A stretch of DNA of 33,373 bases from Bacteroidetes bacterium HGW-Bacteroidetes-2 (lineage in GTDB: Bacteria; Bacteroidota; Bacteroidia; Flavobacteriales; Flavobacteriaceae), in assembly GCA_002842575.1 (NCBI GenBank), contig PHDJ01000027.1:1-33373 (forward strand), read 5' to 3'. Positions 17,838 to 25,609 of the stretch are shown here, one piece after another (position 1 is the stretch's first letter; every line of letters starts with the position of its first letter). The position numbers and the translations under genes were made by a program. The notes beneath the pieces were generated by a model. That model ran no database searches. It saw only the letters and a list, made by a program, of their open reading frames with translations, and was not told the DNA's origin.

Positions 17838-17868
17838 ATCGGGTACAAATATATATGTTTTATCCGAT
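17838..17868. promoter_or_regulatory. inverted-repeat operator at fic promoter
   Basis: ATCGGGTA (17838-17845) and TATCCGAT (17861-17868) form 8-base inverted arms with one G-T mismatch, 15 bases apart. The arms flank the -7 box of fic and the left arm is 4 bases from its start codon. The centre-to-centre distance of 23 bases is about two helical turns, as for a dimeric repressor. Confidence 0.55.
17846..17853 (-). promoter_or_regulatory. -7 box for fic
   Basis: The minus strand reads TATATTTG here, an exact TAnnTTTG match, 11 bases upstream of the fic ATG. No TTG is seen at the ideal distance upstream. The predicted transcript is nearly leaderless. Confidence 0.5.
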
Positions 17869-17999
17869 GTTAAAAATTATTTTCCAAAAAAAAACTCCAA
17901 TAATATAGAAGGTTTTTAAGTTCTTAATTTAGGTTATGCAATATTTTTTAAGGAGTAGCAAGCATTGTTCTCTTTGAGCTCTTGTGAAGCGTGTACAAC

Positions 18000-18206
18000 C
18001 GTAGCTTATGCAGAATATATGAACTCATTTAAACTTTTTTGATTGATGCGAAAATTAGCTATTTTGAGTTTGATTGAATGCTTTTTCGAGTTTCATAGCT
18101 GCGCTGCGGAATGAAAAAAAGATGAAAATCAAACTCAAAATAGCTCCCGATGCCTCGGGATTTAGCCAATTTGAAAAAATTTAAATGAGTTCATTGTATA
18201 ACTACG
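18000..18206. repeat. large palindromic (MITE- or hairpin-like) element
   Basis: Nested inverted repeats cover about 207 bases. Outer arms: ATGAACTCATTTAAA (18019-18033) and its exact complement (18180-18194), extended outwards with gaps by CGTAG...TTAT (18000-18009) and its complement (to 18206). Inner arms: a perfect 19-base pair at 18057-18075 and 18127-18145, core AGCTATTTTGAGTTTGATT. The centre adds TTTCAT (18091-18096)/ATGAAA (18111-18116) around a GC-rich apex. A separate small hairpin TCCCGA-TGCC-TCGGGA (18145-18160) sits on the right arm. No coding frame is apparent. Transcribed, it would fold into one long stem-loop; as DNA it resembles a non-autonomous mobile element or a dispersed extragenic repeat. 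Confidence 0.75.
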
Positions 18207-18262
18207 CTTTAACAAATTCAGAACAGGCATAAAAAGTCATTGTATTCCTTATCCTAAAAGTA

Positions 18263-18382
18263 CTATAATTTTTTTCTTAAAAATAGAGTATTGTCAATAA
18301 TGCCATTGCTGTCGAAATTACAAGAAAAGGTAAAGAAAACTAGTAGAGTAACAAAAGTCAGTTTAAAAAAACATTTTTTATG
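18263..18382 (-). pseudogene. possible remnant of a small lipoprotein gene
   Basis: The minus strand encodes HKKCFFKLTFVTLLVFF followed by TFSC and about 18 more residues before a TAG stop. The KK, hydrophobic run and FTFSC lipobox look like a lipoprotein signal peptide, but no start codon lies directly before it (CAT stands where ATG would be expected) and almost no mature protein remains. It could be the decayed 5' end of a gene or chance in AT-rich DNA. Confidence 0.22.
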
Positions 18383-18454
18383 TAATCGAAAAAAAATGAG
18401 TTTTACGTTAAAGATTAGTTGGTTTATAATTTTTACTAAAAAATGTTTTTTAAT

Positions 18455-18485
18455 TTGTATTATAATAAATTTTAACATACATTTG
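18455..18485 (+). promoter_or_regulatory. promoter for the subtilase operon
   Basis: TTG (18455-18457), a 20-base spacer and TACATTTG (18478-18485) fit the Bacteroidota consensus, with a predicted leader of about 45-50 bases. The spacing is one base longer than ideal. Confidence 0.6.
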
Positions 18486-18537
18486 GATATTATTCACTCC
18501 CTAATTAATCGTTTTAACCCTTTAAAACTTTATTATT

Positions 18538-21435
18538 ATGGATACGTATTTTACCCCCCCCCCCCCTGTTTTTGTAGCCTATCACAAAAAAACTTCTTTA
18601 AAAAAGATTTTTTTTATCGTTTTTGCTCTTTTTAGCTTTGCTGTGTTTTCACAAAACAGACAAGATTACTATGTAGTTGCAAAATCTGGCTTTTCTTTAA
18701 TGCCATTGCAGCAAACAACCAATCAAGATGAAACTTTAACGTTAGATTTTGAAAACAACAACTTTGAATCTTACATAAACAGTAAACCTGTTTATTATTT
18801 TCAAAAGGCATTTCCAACAGCTTCTACACCATATCTCCAAAGAGTATTTAAAATAACATTAAATAACGAAACATACTTACAAGAACTTATTGAAAGAGAT
18901 GAAATTGAGAATGTATATCTTACAGGCAATGGAGAACCTCTTTATATACCAAATGATTTTCAATTTATTTCTAATCGTGCATCAAGTTCAATGGAACTAA
19001 TCAATTCTTCATTAGCCTGGAATATTACTCAAGGAGATTCTAATATTATTATAGGAATTGTTGATACATATTTTGAAACAGATCATGAGGATTTAACTAA
19101 TCAGATTTTACAAAATTTCGATAATAACCCTTCAGGCAATCCACATGGCACCCTTGTAGCAGGAATGGCGGCAGCTCAAACAGATAATAATTTAGGAATT
19201 TCAAGTATAGGTTTTAATAGCAAACTTATTACTATGGCTAATGGATCTAATATGACTCAAGTATTACTTTTATCACAAATTCCTGGTGTGAAAGTCATTA
19301 ACATGAGTTGGAAAACCCCAGGCTGTAACTCAAATCCAGTAGATGCAATGGTCTGTGAGGAAATATGGACAGGTTCTGGGGGTTTTCCACCTGTGGTTTT
19401 GATTGCTGCTGGAGGGAATGGACCTAATGGGGGTAATTCTTGTGGAACAGATGGAAATGGTTATTTATATCCTGCAGCATATAAACACACTATTGCCGTA
19501 GGTGCAATCAGTCATTTGTTTCCTATTGGGACTAATGACACAGATTTAGGTGAGTCTAATTGGAAAGATGTAATTCCTAACATCATTGATAATTCTACAA
19601 CAACATCTTCTTTAAACGACAAAATAGATATTTTTGCTCCAGGGTTTTATCTTTATTGTACAGCACTTAATAATTCCTATCAACTCAGGGCAGTTAATAG
19701 TGCTGAGTATGGTGCAGGAACTTCACTCGCATCACCTATTGTAGCAGGAACGGTAGCATTAATGTTTGCAGTTAATCCAAGTCTCACTCCAGATGATGTT
19801 AGGGAAATACTTTTAAATACAGCAGAGAACATTTCACTAATCCCTCAAAATAGTCCCTATATAGGTTATTTATCACCTAATACTGGTAGATTAAATGCCT
19901 ACCGTGCCGTTTTAATTGCAAAATGTATGGCAAACCCCACACAAGGGCTAGATCTTGCCATTCAAAACTCCAATCTTGATACCTTTGCAGAGCCAGATAT
20001 AACCACAGAATATTTATGGCGTAGTGAAGACATTTGGGTGCGTAACCAAGACGATGGTAAATTGATAGATGTACACCAAAATCCGGAATATAGCCCAACG
20101 CAACCCAATTATGTTTATGTTCGGGTTACCAACAACAGTTGTGAAACTTCAACAGACACAGATTTATTAAAATTATACTGGGCAAAGGCAAATACATCAC
20201 TTTCATGGCCTCAACATTGGGATGGGTCACTATTTATAAATGACCCAATAACCAACCAAGACATCTTAATGGGTGATGAAGTAGGCACACTTGCCATTCC
20301 GTCCTTATCACCCGGAGAAAGTAAAATTATTGAATTTGAGTGGGTCGTACCCAATCCGGAGGACTATGAAAATATCAATGTAAATCCTTGGCATTTTTGT
20401 TTATTAAGTCGAATTGTATCTGTTGATGACCCAATGACTTATCTTGAGGGTACCGCAATTAATCAAAATGTAAAAAATAATAATAACATTGCGTGGAAAA
20501 ACACAACAGTTGTAGATTTATTACCTAATACACCTTCTCCCATTGGTGGTGTTATTGCTGTAGGAAATCCAACTTCTTTAACAAACACCTATTCATTAGA
20601 ATTTATAAAAGAAACATCCGAAACAGGCAAACCCATTTACGACGAAGCAGAAATTACCATAGAAATGGACGATGTACTCTACAATGCTTGGGTTCGCGGC
20701 GGAAAGTCTGGACAAAATTTTGATTCTACGAAAACTGCCTACAAAAAAATTGTTACAGGTAACAATACAGTTCTTAGTAACATTATTTTTAACCCAAATG
20801 AAATGGGAACTTTAAACTTAACATTCAACTTTTTAACTAAAGAGATTACTGAGAAAAGTGAGTTTATCTATCACGTTGTACAACGAGATAACACAAATGA
20901 AATTATAGGTGGTGAAACTTATGAAATTAGAAAGAAACCTCGTCCATCCTTTGACGCTGATGCTGGCAATGATGCAGAAATTAATAAAAATGAAAATGTA
21001 ACCATCACAGCGGCACAAATAAACGAAGCCGCCATTTATAATTGGTATGACCCAGAAGGAAACCTTATTTATACAGGAGCAAATCTTACAGTTTCACCCA
21101 ATGTAACACAGACTTATAAATTGGAAATTATTTCCGATATTGATGGCTATAAGGATTATGATGAAGTAGAAGTAACAGTAAACCCATATCAAATAGAATC
21201 ATTAGTTCCAAATCCTGCATCAAATTTTGTAAATGTTAATTATACTGCAGATGAAGCCATATCTGCCTATATTATGATAGTAGATACCAATAGCGGTACT
21301 TCAAACAATTATATTTTGGACATAACAGAATTTACAACTATTATTGACATTTCAAACTATCCCTCGGGGCTTTATTCTGTTGCCTTGGTTTGTGAGGGTA
21401 CCATTGTAGATTCATCTTTGTTAATTAAACAATAA
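18538..21435 (+). CDS. secreted S8 (subtilisin-like) serine protease with T9SS sorting domain
   Basis: A 965-residue protease predicted to be exported by Sec and then the type IX system. The start ATG (18538) is followed by a 23-residue stretch containing PPPP, encoded by a run of 13 C, and only then by KK and the hydrophobic signal core (residues 24-36, ending FSQN). Residues about 40-140 look like a propeptide. The catalytic domain (about 155-465) has D176 (IVDTYFETDHEDL), H203 (NPHGTLVAG), oxyanion N294 (AGGNG) and S396 (GTSLASPIVAG), so it should be active, although the usual D-S/T-G after Asp is replaced by DTY. Beta-rich domains fill 480-880. The C-terminus (from about 886, LVPNPASNFVNV) is a type A T9SS sorting domain. 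No other ATG can replace the start without losing the signal peptide. Confidence 0.92.
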   Translation: MDTYFTPPPPVFVAYHKKTSLKKIFFIVFALFSFAVFSQNRQDYYVVAKSGFSLMPLQQTTNQDETLTLDFENNNFESYINSKPVYYFQKAFPTASTPYLQRVFKITLNNETYLQELIERDEIENVYLTGNGEPLYIPNDFQFISNRASSSMELINSSLAWNITQGDSNIIIGIVDTYFETDHEDLTNQILQNFDNNPSGNPHGTLVAGMAAAQTDNNLGISSIGFNSKLITMANGSNMTQVLLLSQIPGVKVINMSWKTPGCNSNPVDAMVCEEIWTGSGGFPPVVLIAAGGNGPNGGNSCGTDGNGYLYPAAYKHTIAVGAISHLFPIGTNDTDLGESNWKDVIPNIIDNSTTTSSLNDKIDIFAPGFYLYCTALNNSYQLRAVNSAEYGAGTSLASPIVAGTVALMFAVNPSLTPDDVREILLNTAENISLIPQNSPYIGYLSPNTGRLNAYRAVLIAKCMANPTQGLDLAIQNSNLDTFAEPDITTEYLWRSEDIWVRNQDDGKLIDVHQNPEYSPTQPNYVYVRVTNNSCETSTDTDLLKLYWAKANTSLSWPQHWDGSLFINDPITNQDILMGDEVGTLAIPSLSPGESKIIEFEWVVPNPEDYENINVNPWHFCLLSRIVSVDDPMTYLEGTAINQNVKNNNNIAWKNTTVVDLLPNTPSPIGGVIAVGNPTSLTNTYSLEFIKETSETGKPIYDEAEITIEMDDVLYNAWVRGGKSGQNFDSTKTAYKKIVTGNNTVLSNIIFNPNEMGTLNLTFNFLTKEITEKSEFIYHVVQRDNTNEIIGGETYEIRKKPRPSFDADAGNDAEINKNENVTITAAQINEAAIYNWYDPEGNLIYTGANLTVSPNVTQTYKLEIISDIDGYKDYDEVEVTVNPYQIESLVPNPASNFVNVNYTADEAISAYIMIVDTNSGTSNNYILDITEFTTIIDISNYPSGLYSVALVCEGTIVDSSLLIKQ
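18554..18566 (+). repeat. C13 homopolymer in coding sequence
   Basis: Thirteen consecutive C in codons 6-10 of the protease gene. With 13 C the frame is open to the full protein. By direct translation, 12 C leads to TAG at codon 13 and 14 C leads to TAG after 32 residues. This is the form of a slipped-strand phase-variation switch. Confidence 0.85.
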
Positions 21436-21446
21436 AAAATAGCATT

Positions 21447-22154
21447 ATGAAAAAATATATAATCCTACTTATTTTGGTTTTTGGTTTTACAAAGACTAAT
21501 GCCCAAGACCCACAACTTTTTGAAAATACGTGGTATCTTCAAAATGTAATTATTGACGGTAACAGTAATATTCCTCCTTCAAATGATGAAGTGCCTTTTG
21601 TCACAGTAGCATTTGATGTTCCGGGATTTGAAACAGCCGTATGTGATGTTCTTTCTTCAGACATTAATTTTATTGGCTCTAATGAGTTTACAATGTTTAA
21701 TGCAGGTACTACTTTTGATGATTGTCAAAATTCAATGAACACAGATTTTGAAATTCTATATTTAGATGATTTTTATATTAACCATATAAATGACCTTTTT
21801 AGTTATGATATTATTGACGAAACCAATGGCAGTAAAACGCTAACCGTAACAAATATTTCGGGTAATCAAGCAATTTACAATACTATGCTACTATCTAATT
21901 CGGAGTTTGAGGCAGATACCTTTTCAGTTTTCCCAAATCCCGCCTCAAAAGAAATTTTTATCCATTCGAGAGTGGATATAAAAATAGATGCCATTGAAGT
22001 TGTGGATGTAAATGGAAAATCGATTTTTTCAGATAATCACTTAAAAACTAGCAAAACGAGTATAAAAATAGAAAACCTAAAAACCGGTATATATTTTATT
22101 CTAATAAACAATGAAAAGCAAGAAATTGTAATAAAAAAGTTTATCAAGGAATAA
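21447..22154 (+). CDS. small secreted protein with T9SS C-terminal sorting domain
   Basis: A 235-residue protein with a signal peptide (ends TKTNAQD), an N-terminal domain of about 130 residues opening ENTWYLQNVIIDG (a lipocalin/META-like strand pattern common in short flavobacterial secreted proteins), and a type A T9SS sorting domain from about residue 152 (FSVFPNPASKEIFI, then VVDVNGK) to the end (IVIKKFIKE). It carries conserved-looking cysteines in AVCDVLSS and DDCQNS, perhaps a disulfide. It starts 11 bases after the protease stop, so the pair is almost certainly an operon and falls under the same promoter. No enzyme motif is visible; an inhibitor or protease partner is possible but unproven. 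Confidence 0.85.
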   Translation: MKKYIILLILVFGFTKTNAQDPQLFENTWYLQNVIIDGNSNIPPSNDEVPFVTVAFDVPGFETAVCDVLSSDINFIGSNEFTMFNAGTTFDDCQNSMNTDFEILYLDDFYINHINDLFSYDIIDETNGSKTLTVTNISGNQAIYNTMLLSNSEFEADTFSVFPNPASKEIFIHSRVDIKIDAIEVVDVNGKSIFSDNHLKTSKTSIKIENLKTGIYFILINNEKQEIVIKKFIKE

Positions 22155-22193
22155 ATGAAATAGTTGCAAATCAACGAACTGCAGCATAAACAA

Positions 22194-22228
22194 AATAACG
22201 GTTTGGGGTGTTAACTCAAACCGTTATT
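22194..22228 (+). terminator. hairpin after the subtilase operon
   Basis: A perfect 12-bp stem, AATAACGGTTTG (22194-22205) with CAAACCGTTATT (22217-22228), encloses an 11-base loop 40 bases after the stop codon. The following bases are AT-rich (ATTAATTTTA) rather than a pure T run. Confidence 0.6.
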
Positions 22229-22306
22229 ATTAATTTTAGTATCCTGTAAACTTAAAATACCGTTTATAAATCAGCTTCTGCGTTTATATGCAAACCGTGA
22301 ACCAAA

Positions 22307-22340
22307 AAAAAAGTCCTGATACAACAATCAGGGCTTTTTT
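22307..22340. terminator. bidirectional intrinsic terminator
   Basis: A 14-bp stem (22307-22320 with 22327-22340, one G-T pair; core AGTCCTGAT/ATCAGGGCT) has a 6-base loop ACAACA, an A-run on one side and a T-run on the other. It sits between convergent genes and can serve both. Confidence 0.85.
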
Positions 22341-22361
22341 ATGCGAAACATGTTCTTATGC

Positions 22362-22556
22362 TTATGGTTGCGCAATAATTGTACTTCTTCTTTTGTGAAA
22401 AATTTCCTTTTGCATCACCTCTTTCTTGTCTTTAATAGTAAAACTAGTTGCTTCGTCTTGCGTTTTGTGCAATTCCTGCATCGCAACGGTACTTCCACAT
22501 GAAGTCAAACTTATAGTGAAAATTAAAACTAGTGCTACATAAACTATTTTTTTCAT
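22362..22556 (-). CDS. small lipoprotein, unknown function
   Basis: A 64-residue protein with a lipoprotein signal peptide (MKKIVYVALVLIFTISLTSC, lipobox LTSC with C20) followed by a short polar, charged tail that ends RRSTIIAQP. No known domain is recognisable. An exact-consensus promoter (22587-22617) lies upstream and a strong terminator just downstream, so it is a monocistronic, probably expressed gene despite its size. Similar tiny lipoproteins are common in this family. Confidence 0.75.
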   Translation of the reverse strand: MKKIVYVALVLIFTISLTSCGSTVAMQELHKTQDEATSFTIKDKKEVMQKEIFHKRRSTIIAQP

Positions 22557-22586
22557 CCGTTGTTATTTTCTAAAAAAATTATAGGG

Positions 22587-22617
22587 CAAATGTATCTAGT
22601 AAGAAAAGTACTACCAA
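22587..22617 (-). promoter_or_regulatory. promoter for the small lipoprotein
   Basis: On the minus strand TTG (complement 22615-22617), a 20-base spacer and TACATTTG (complement 22587-22594) match the consensus. The -7 box ends 30 bases before the ATG. Confidence 0.6.
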
Positions 22618-22744
22618 AACTTTTAGATGAATGGATGGATATATTCGCTGAACTACCTAATGAAATTTTTTTGCCGATAAAGCGTATTAAATCAACGATT
22701 TAAAGCGTTAAAATCAAGAAAATAGCGGCGTGTTTTTTTGTGGT

Positions 22745-24268
22745 TTATGCTTTTAAACGGTTCATTTCTAACAATTCCTCAAGATAATTGCGGGTATTGG
22801 ATAGTCGCGGTACTTTATGTTGACCACCCAGTTTGTCTTTTTTCTTTAACCAATCGTAAAATAAGTTGTGCCTGCCAACAATTATTTTTAATGGGTTCAA
22901 CGTGGTGTTATGAAACCGTTTTGCTTCGTAATCGCTATTTACCTCTTGTAAGGATAAATCTAATAGGTATGAAAAATTTTCTAAATTTTGAGGAGGGGTT
23001 TTAAATTCTATAATCCATTCGTGAGCACCTTTTTCTCTGCCTTCCATAAAGATGGGTGCAACGGTGTATTCCACAATTTCTGAATGGGTGGCAGTGGTAG
23101 TTTTTCGTAAAGCATCTTCTGCGTTTTCAATAATAAGTTCTTCCCCAAAAACATTAATATGGTGCTTGGTGCGGCCTGTAACTTTTATACGATAAGGGTT
23201 TGTAGAGGTAAACCGCACCGTATCGCCAATTTTATATCGCCACAATCCGGAATTGGTGGTGATGATAATAGCATAATTTTTTCCTACCTCCACTTCGCTA
23301 AGCGGAATAACCTTTTCCGAATGTGTTTCATAGGAATCCATAGCGATGAATTCATAAAAAATACCATAGTCTAGCATCAACAACAATTCTTTATTGCTGT
23401 TTTCATCTTGTATAGCAAAAAATCCTTCCGAAGCATTGTAAATTTCGTAATACCTAAAGCTTTCTTTGGGTAAAATTTTATTGTACTGCTCAATATATGG
23501 GTTAAAACTAACCCCGCCGTGAAAATAGACTTCTAGATTAGGCCAAATGGAAAATAATGTATGCTCACCGGTGGTTTGTAGAACGTTATTTAACAAAACT
23601 AACATCCAAGAGGGCACGCCGGCTAAACTGGTTACGTTTTCCTGAATAGTTTCGTTTACAATAGCTTGCATTTTTGTTTCCCAATCGGCCATTAGAGAAA
23701 CTTCATTACTAGGGGTGCTACTAAATTCTGCCCAAAAAGGCATATTAGCTATAAGAATGGCAGATAAGTCTCCAAAAACAGTACCGTTATTGTTATATAA
23801 ATCTTTGCTTCCTCCTAGTCGTAAACTTTTGCCTAAAAATAATTGCGAATCTGGATTGTTATTTAAATACATACATAGCAAATCCTTACTTGCGGCATAA
23901 TGACAATCCTCTAAAGCATCTGTGCTTACCGGAATAAATTTACTTTTTGCAGCAGTAGTTCCACTGGATTTGGCAAACCATTTTATGGGCGTAGGCCAAA
24001 AAATATTATTTTCACCAAGCCGGGAGCGTTTAATGGAAGGCTCCATTTCTTCATAGGTGGTAACAGGAACGCGTTCTGCATAAGTTTTGTAGTTTTGGAT
24101 GGTGGCAAATTCATATTGATTTCCAATTTCTGTATTTTTTGCTTTCATAAGCAAATTATGAAGCAATTCCTCTTGTACCTCATTGGGGTATTTGAGGAAC
24201 AAATCAATTTGATGAAATCGCTTCTTTAAAAACCAAGATGCAATAGAGTTAACAATGGGAATTGGCAT
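22745..24268 (-). CDS. GH3 auxin-responsive promoter family protein (acyl-adenylate-forming)
   Basis: A 507-residue cytoplasmic protein of the GH3 family. Plant members adenylate carboxylates and join them to amino acids; bacterial ones are little studied and their substrates unknown. The ATP-binding loop is FAKSSGTTAAKSKFIPVS (98-115). Other blocks are YNASEGFFAIQ, a DYGIFYEFI region, YAIIITTNSGLWRYKIGD and TGRTKHHINVFGEEL, all typical of the fold. Length is normal for the bacterial group. It stands alone, divergent from the DUF2797 gene (58 bases). By homology it may form an amide or thioester of an aromatic or fatty acid, but that is inference. Confidence 0.9.
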   Translation of the reverse strand: MPIPIVNSIASWFLKKRFHQIDLFLKYPNEVQEELLHNLLMKAKNTEIGNQYEFATIQNYKTYAERVPVTTYEEMEPSIKRSRLGENNIFWPTPIKWFAKSSGTTAAKSKFIPVSTDALEDCHYAASKDLLCMYLNNNPDSQLFLGKSLRLGGSKDLYNNNGTVFGDLSAILIANMPFWAEFSSTPSNEVSLMADWETKMQAIVNETIQENVTSLAGVPSWMLVLLNNVLQTTGEHTLFSIWPNLEVYFHGGVSFNPYIEQYNKILPKESFRYYEIYNASEGFFAIQDENSNKELLLMLDYGIFYEFIAMDSYETHSEKVIPLSEVEVGKNYAIIITTNSGLWRYKIGDTVRFTSTNPYRIKVTGRTKHHINVFGEELIIENAEDALRKTTTATHSEIVEYTVAPIFMEGREKGAHEWIIEFKTPPQNLENFSYLLDLSLQEVNSDYEAKRFHNTTLNPLKIIVGRHNLFYDWLKKKDKLGGQHKVPRLSNTRNYLEELLEMNRLKA

Positions 24269-24326
24269 AAAAAAAGTATCTTTATTGCTGCTAATAGATG
24301 TGTAAATTTAAACTTAATTTTTTGTA

Positions 24327-25121
24327 ATGCAATACCATGGCGTTTTAACTAAAATGCAAACGGAATATACCCAACCCGTTCAGTACTACTTAGTGTTTGA
24401 GAATGACTTTCTTAACCTCAATCAAGCACTAGGAAAAAAAATGCAAATTACTTTTTCAGGGTACCAATGTCTATCTTGCGGATTGGATAAAAAAATATTC
24501 CGACAAGGATATTGTTATGATTGTTTTTACAGCATACCCGCTGCAGGTGATTGGATTATGCGTCCAGAATTGAGCACCGCACATCTAGATCTAGAGGATC
24601 GTGATTTAGCGTATGAAAAAAAAGTGCAGCTACAACCTCATGTGGTTTATTTAGCCAACTCAAGTAATGTAAAAGTAGGGGTAACCAGAAAAAGCCAGAT
24701 TCCCACAAGATGGATTGATCAAGGAGCTCATGAAGCAATTGAAATTGTAGAAGTCCCAAACCGCTATTTGGCTGGAATTACCGAAATTGCCTTAAAAACG
24801 CACGTTTCTGATAAAACCAATTGGCGAAAAATGCTCACCAATAATGTTTTAGATTTAGACTTAATGGCAATTAGAGATTCGTTACAAAGTTTTATACCTG
24901 AGGAAACCCAAAAATATTACATCTCAACAAATACTGAAACTAATATTGAGTTTCCTGTTTTAAAATATCCGAAAAAAATAAAAACACTAAACTTAGATAA
25001 AACACCTACTTATATGGGTGTTCTTAAAGGTATTAAGGGGCAATATTTGCTTTTTGATGACGATACTGTTTTTAATGTGAGGAGTAGTGAAGGGTATGTG
25101 GTGGATTTGGTGATTGGTTAA
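24327..25121 (+). CDS. DUF2797 domain protein with Cys4 zinc-like knuckle
   Basis: A 264-residue cytoplasmic protein of the DUF2797 family, function unknown. Four cysteines (C48, C51, C63, C66 in QCLSCGLDKK and YCYDCF) suggest a zinc knuckle, and the middle part (VVYLANSSNVKVGVTRKSQIPTRW) resembles a GIY-YIG-type nuclease fold in pattern, with a following Glu in ITEIALK. Whether it cuts nucleic acid is not known. It is divergent from the GH3 gene and precedes a DUF2809 gene by 90 bases on the same strand. Confidence 0.85.
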   Translation: MQYHGVLTKMQTEYTQPVQYYLVFENDFLNLNQALGKKMQITFSGYQCLSCGLDKKIFRQGYCYDCFYSIPAAGDWIMRPELSTAHLDLEDRDLAYEKKVQLQPHVVYLANSSNVKVGVTRKSQIPTRWIDQGAHEAIEIVEVPNRYLAGITEIALKTHVSDKTNWRKMLTNNVLDLDLMAIRDSLQSFIPEETQKYYISTNTETNIEFPVLKYPKKIKTLNLDKTPTYMGVLKGIKGQYLLFDDDTVFNVRSSEGYVVDLVIG

Positions 25122-25211
25122 AAAAATGCACTTATAGATTAAACCCAATGTAGTTAAACATAAGGGTAAATGATTAAAAACCAGGTTTAATTTTTAAAAT
25201 AAAATCTTTCC

Positions 25212-25601
25212 ATGCTAAAATTCAACCGCACTTATTTTTTATTAACTATTTTGCTTTTAGCAATAGAAATTAGTATTGCATTTTATATTCCTGACGGTTT
25301 TATCAGACATTATCTAGGGGATGTGATCGTGGTTATACTTATTTATTGTTTTCTACGCACCATTCTAAAATTAAAGACAGTGCCACTTATCTATGGGGTG
25401 TTATTATTTGTTTTCACCATAGAAATACTTCAATATTTTAAATTAGTGGAAAAATCGGGTTTTTCAAATTGTCAATTAGCAAGTGTTATTATGGGAAGTA
25501 CATTTGATTGGATGGATTTGGGTATGTATATTTTGGGAGTCGTCTTAGTTCTTTTTGTAGAAAATGGGTGCAGAAAAACGAAAATAAATTTCAAAACTTA
25601 A
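25212..25601 (+). CDS. DUF2809 family small membrane protein
   Basis: A 129-residue integral membrane protein with about four helices (hydrophobic runs at about 7-26, 38-55, 61-76 and 101-120). The family patterns FIRHYLGDVIVVILIYCF and STFDWMDLGMYILG identify DUF2809, whose role is unknown. It follows DUF2797, a pairing that may be an operon, and converges on the racemase gene with only 8 bases between stops. Confidence 0.87.
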   Translation: MLKFNRTYFLLTILLLAIEISIAFYIPDGFIRHYLGDVIVVILIYCFLRTILKLKTVPLIYGVLLFVFTIEILQYFKLVEKSGFSNCQLASVIMGSTFDWMDLGMYILGVVLVLFVENGCRKTKINFKT

Positions 25602-25609
25602 ACTGGCTA

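Larger units (their letters stand above)
17869..18537. other. gene-poor gap between fic and the subtilase gene
   Basis: About 670 bases without a convincing intact gene. It holds the large palindromic element (18000-18206), a possible lipoprotein remnant on the minus strand (18263-18382), and the subtilase promoter (18455-18485). AAAAAACATTTTTTA (18366-18380) is repeated in inverted form at 18437-18451, which may be chance in such AT-rich DNA. Positions 17869-17999 show nothing beyond A/T runs. Confidence 0.6.

Noticed and set aside
18365-18452. Inverted pair AAAAAACATTTTTTA / TAAAAAATGTTTTTT as terminator or operator
   Set aside because: Pure A/T arms 57 bases apart in very AT-rich DNA are likely by chance and have no clear partner gene.
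18291-18635. 114-codon open frame crossing the poly-C tract
   Set aside because: It is the +1 frame of the protease start region, with no signal peptide or domain and no conserved pattern; it is useful only as the predicted off frame.
16875-22154. Anti-phage defence island built around Fic
   Set aside because: No other defence gene, nuclease or toxin-antitoxin pair is adjacent, and the neighbours are secretion-related.
22687-22703. Palindrome TTAAATC-AAC-GATTTAA as GH3 terminator
   Set aside because: The stem is short and AT-rich and no T-run follows in the GH3 direction.
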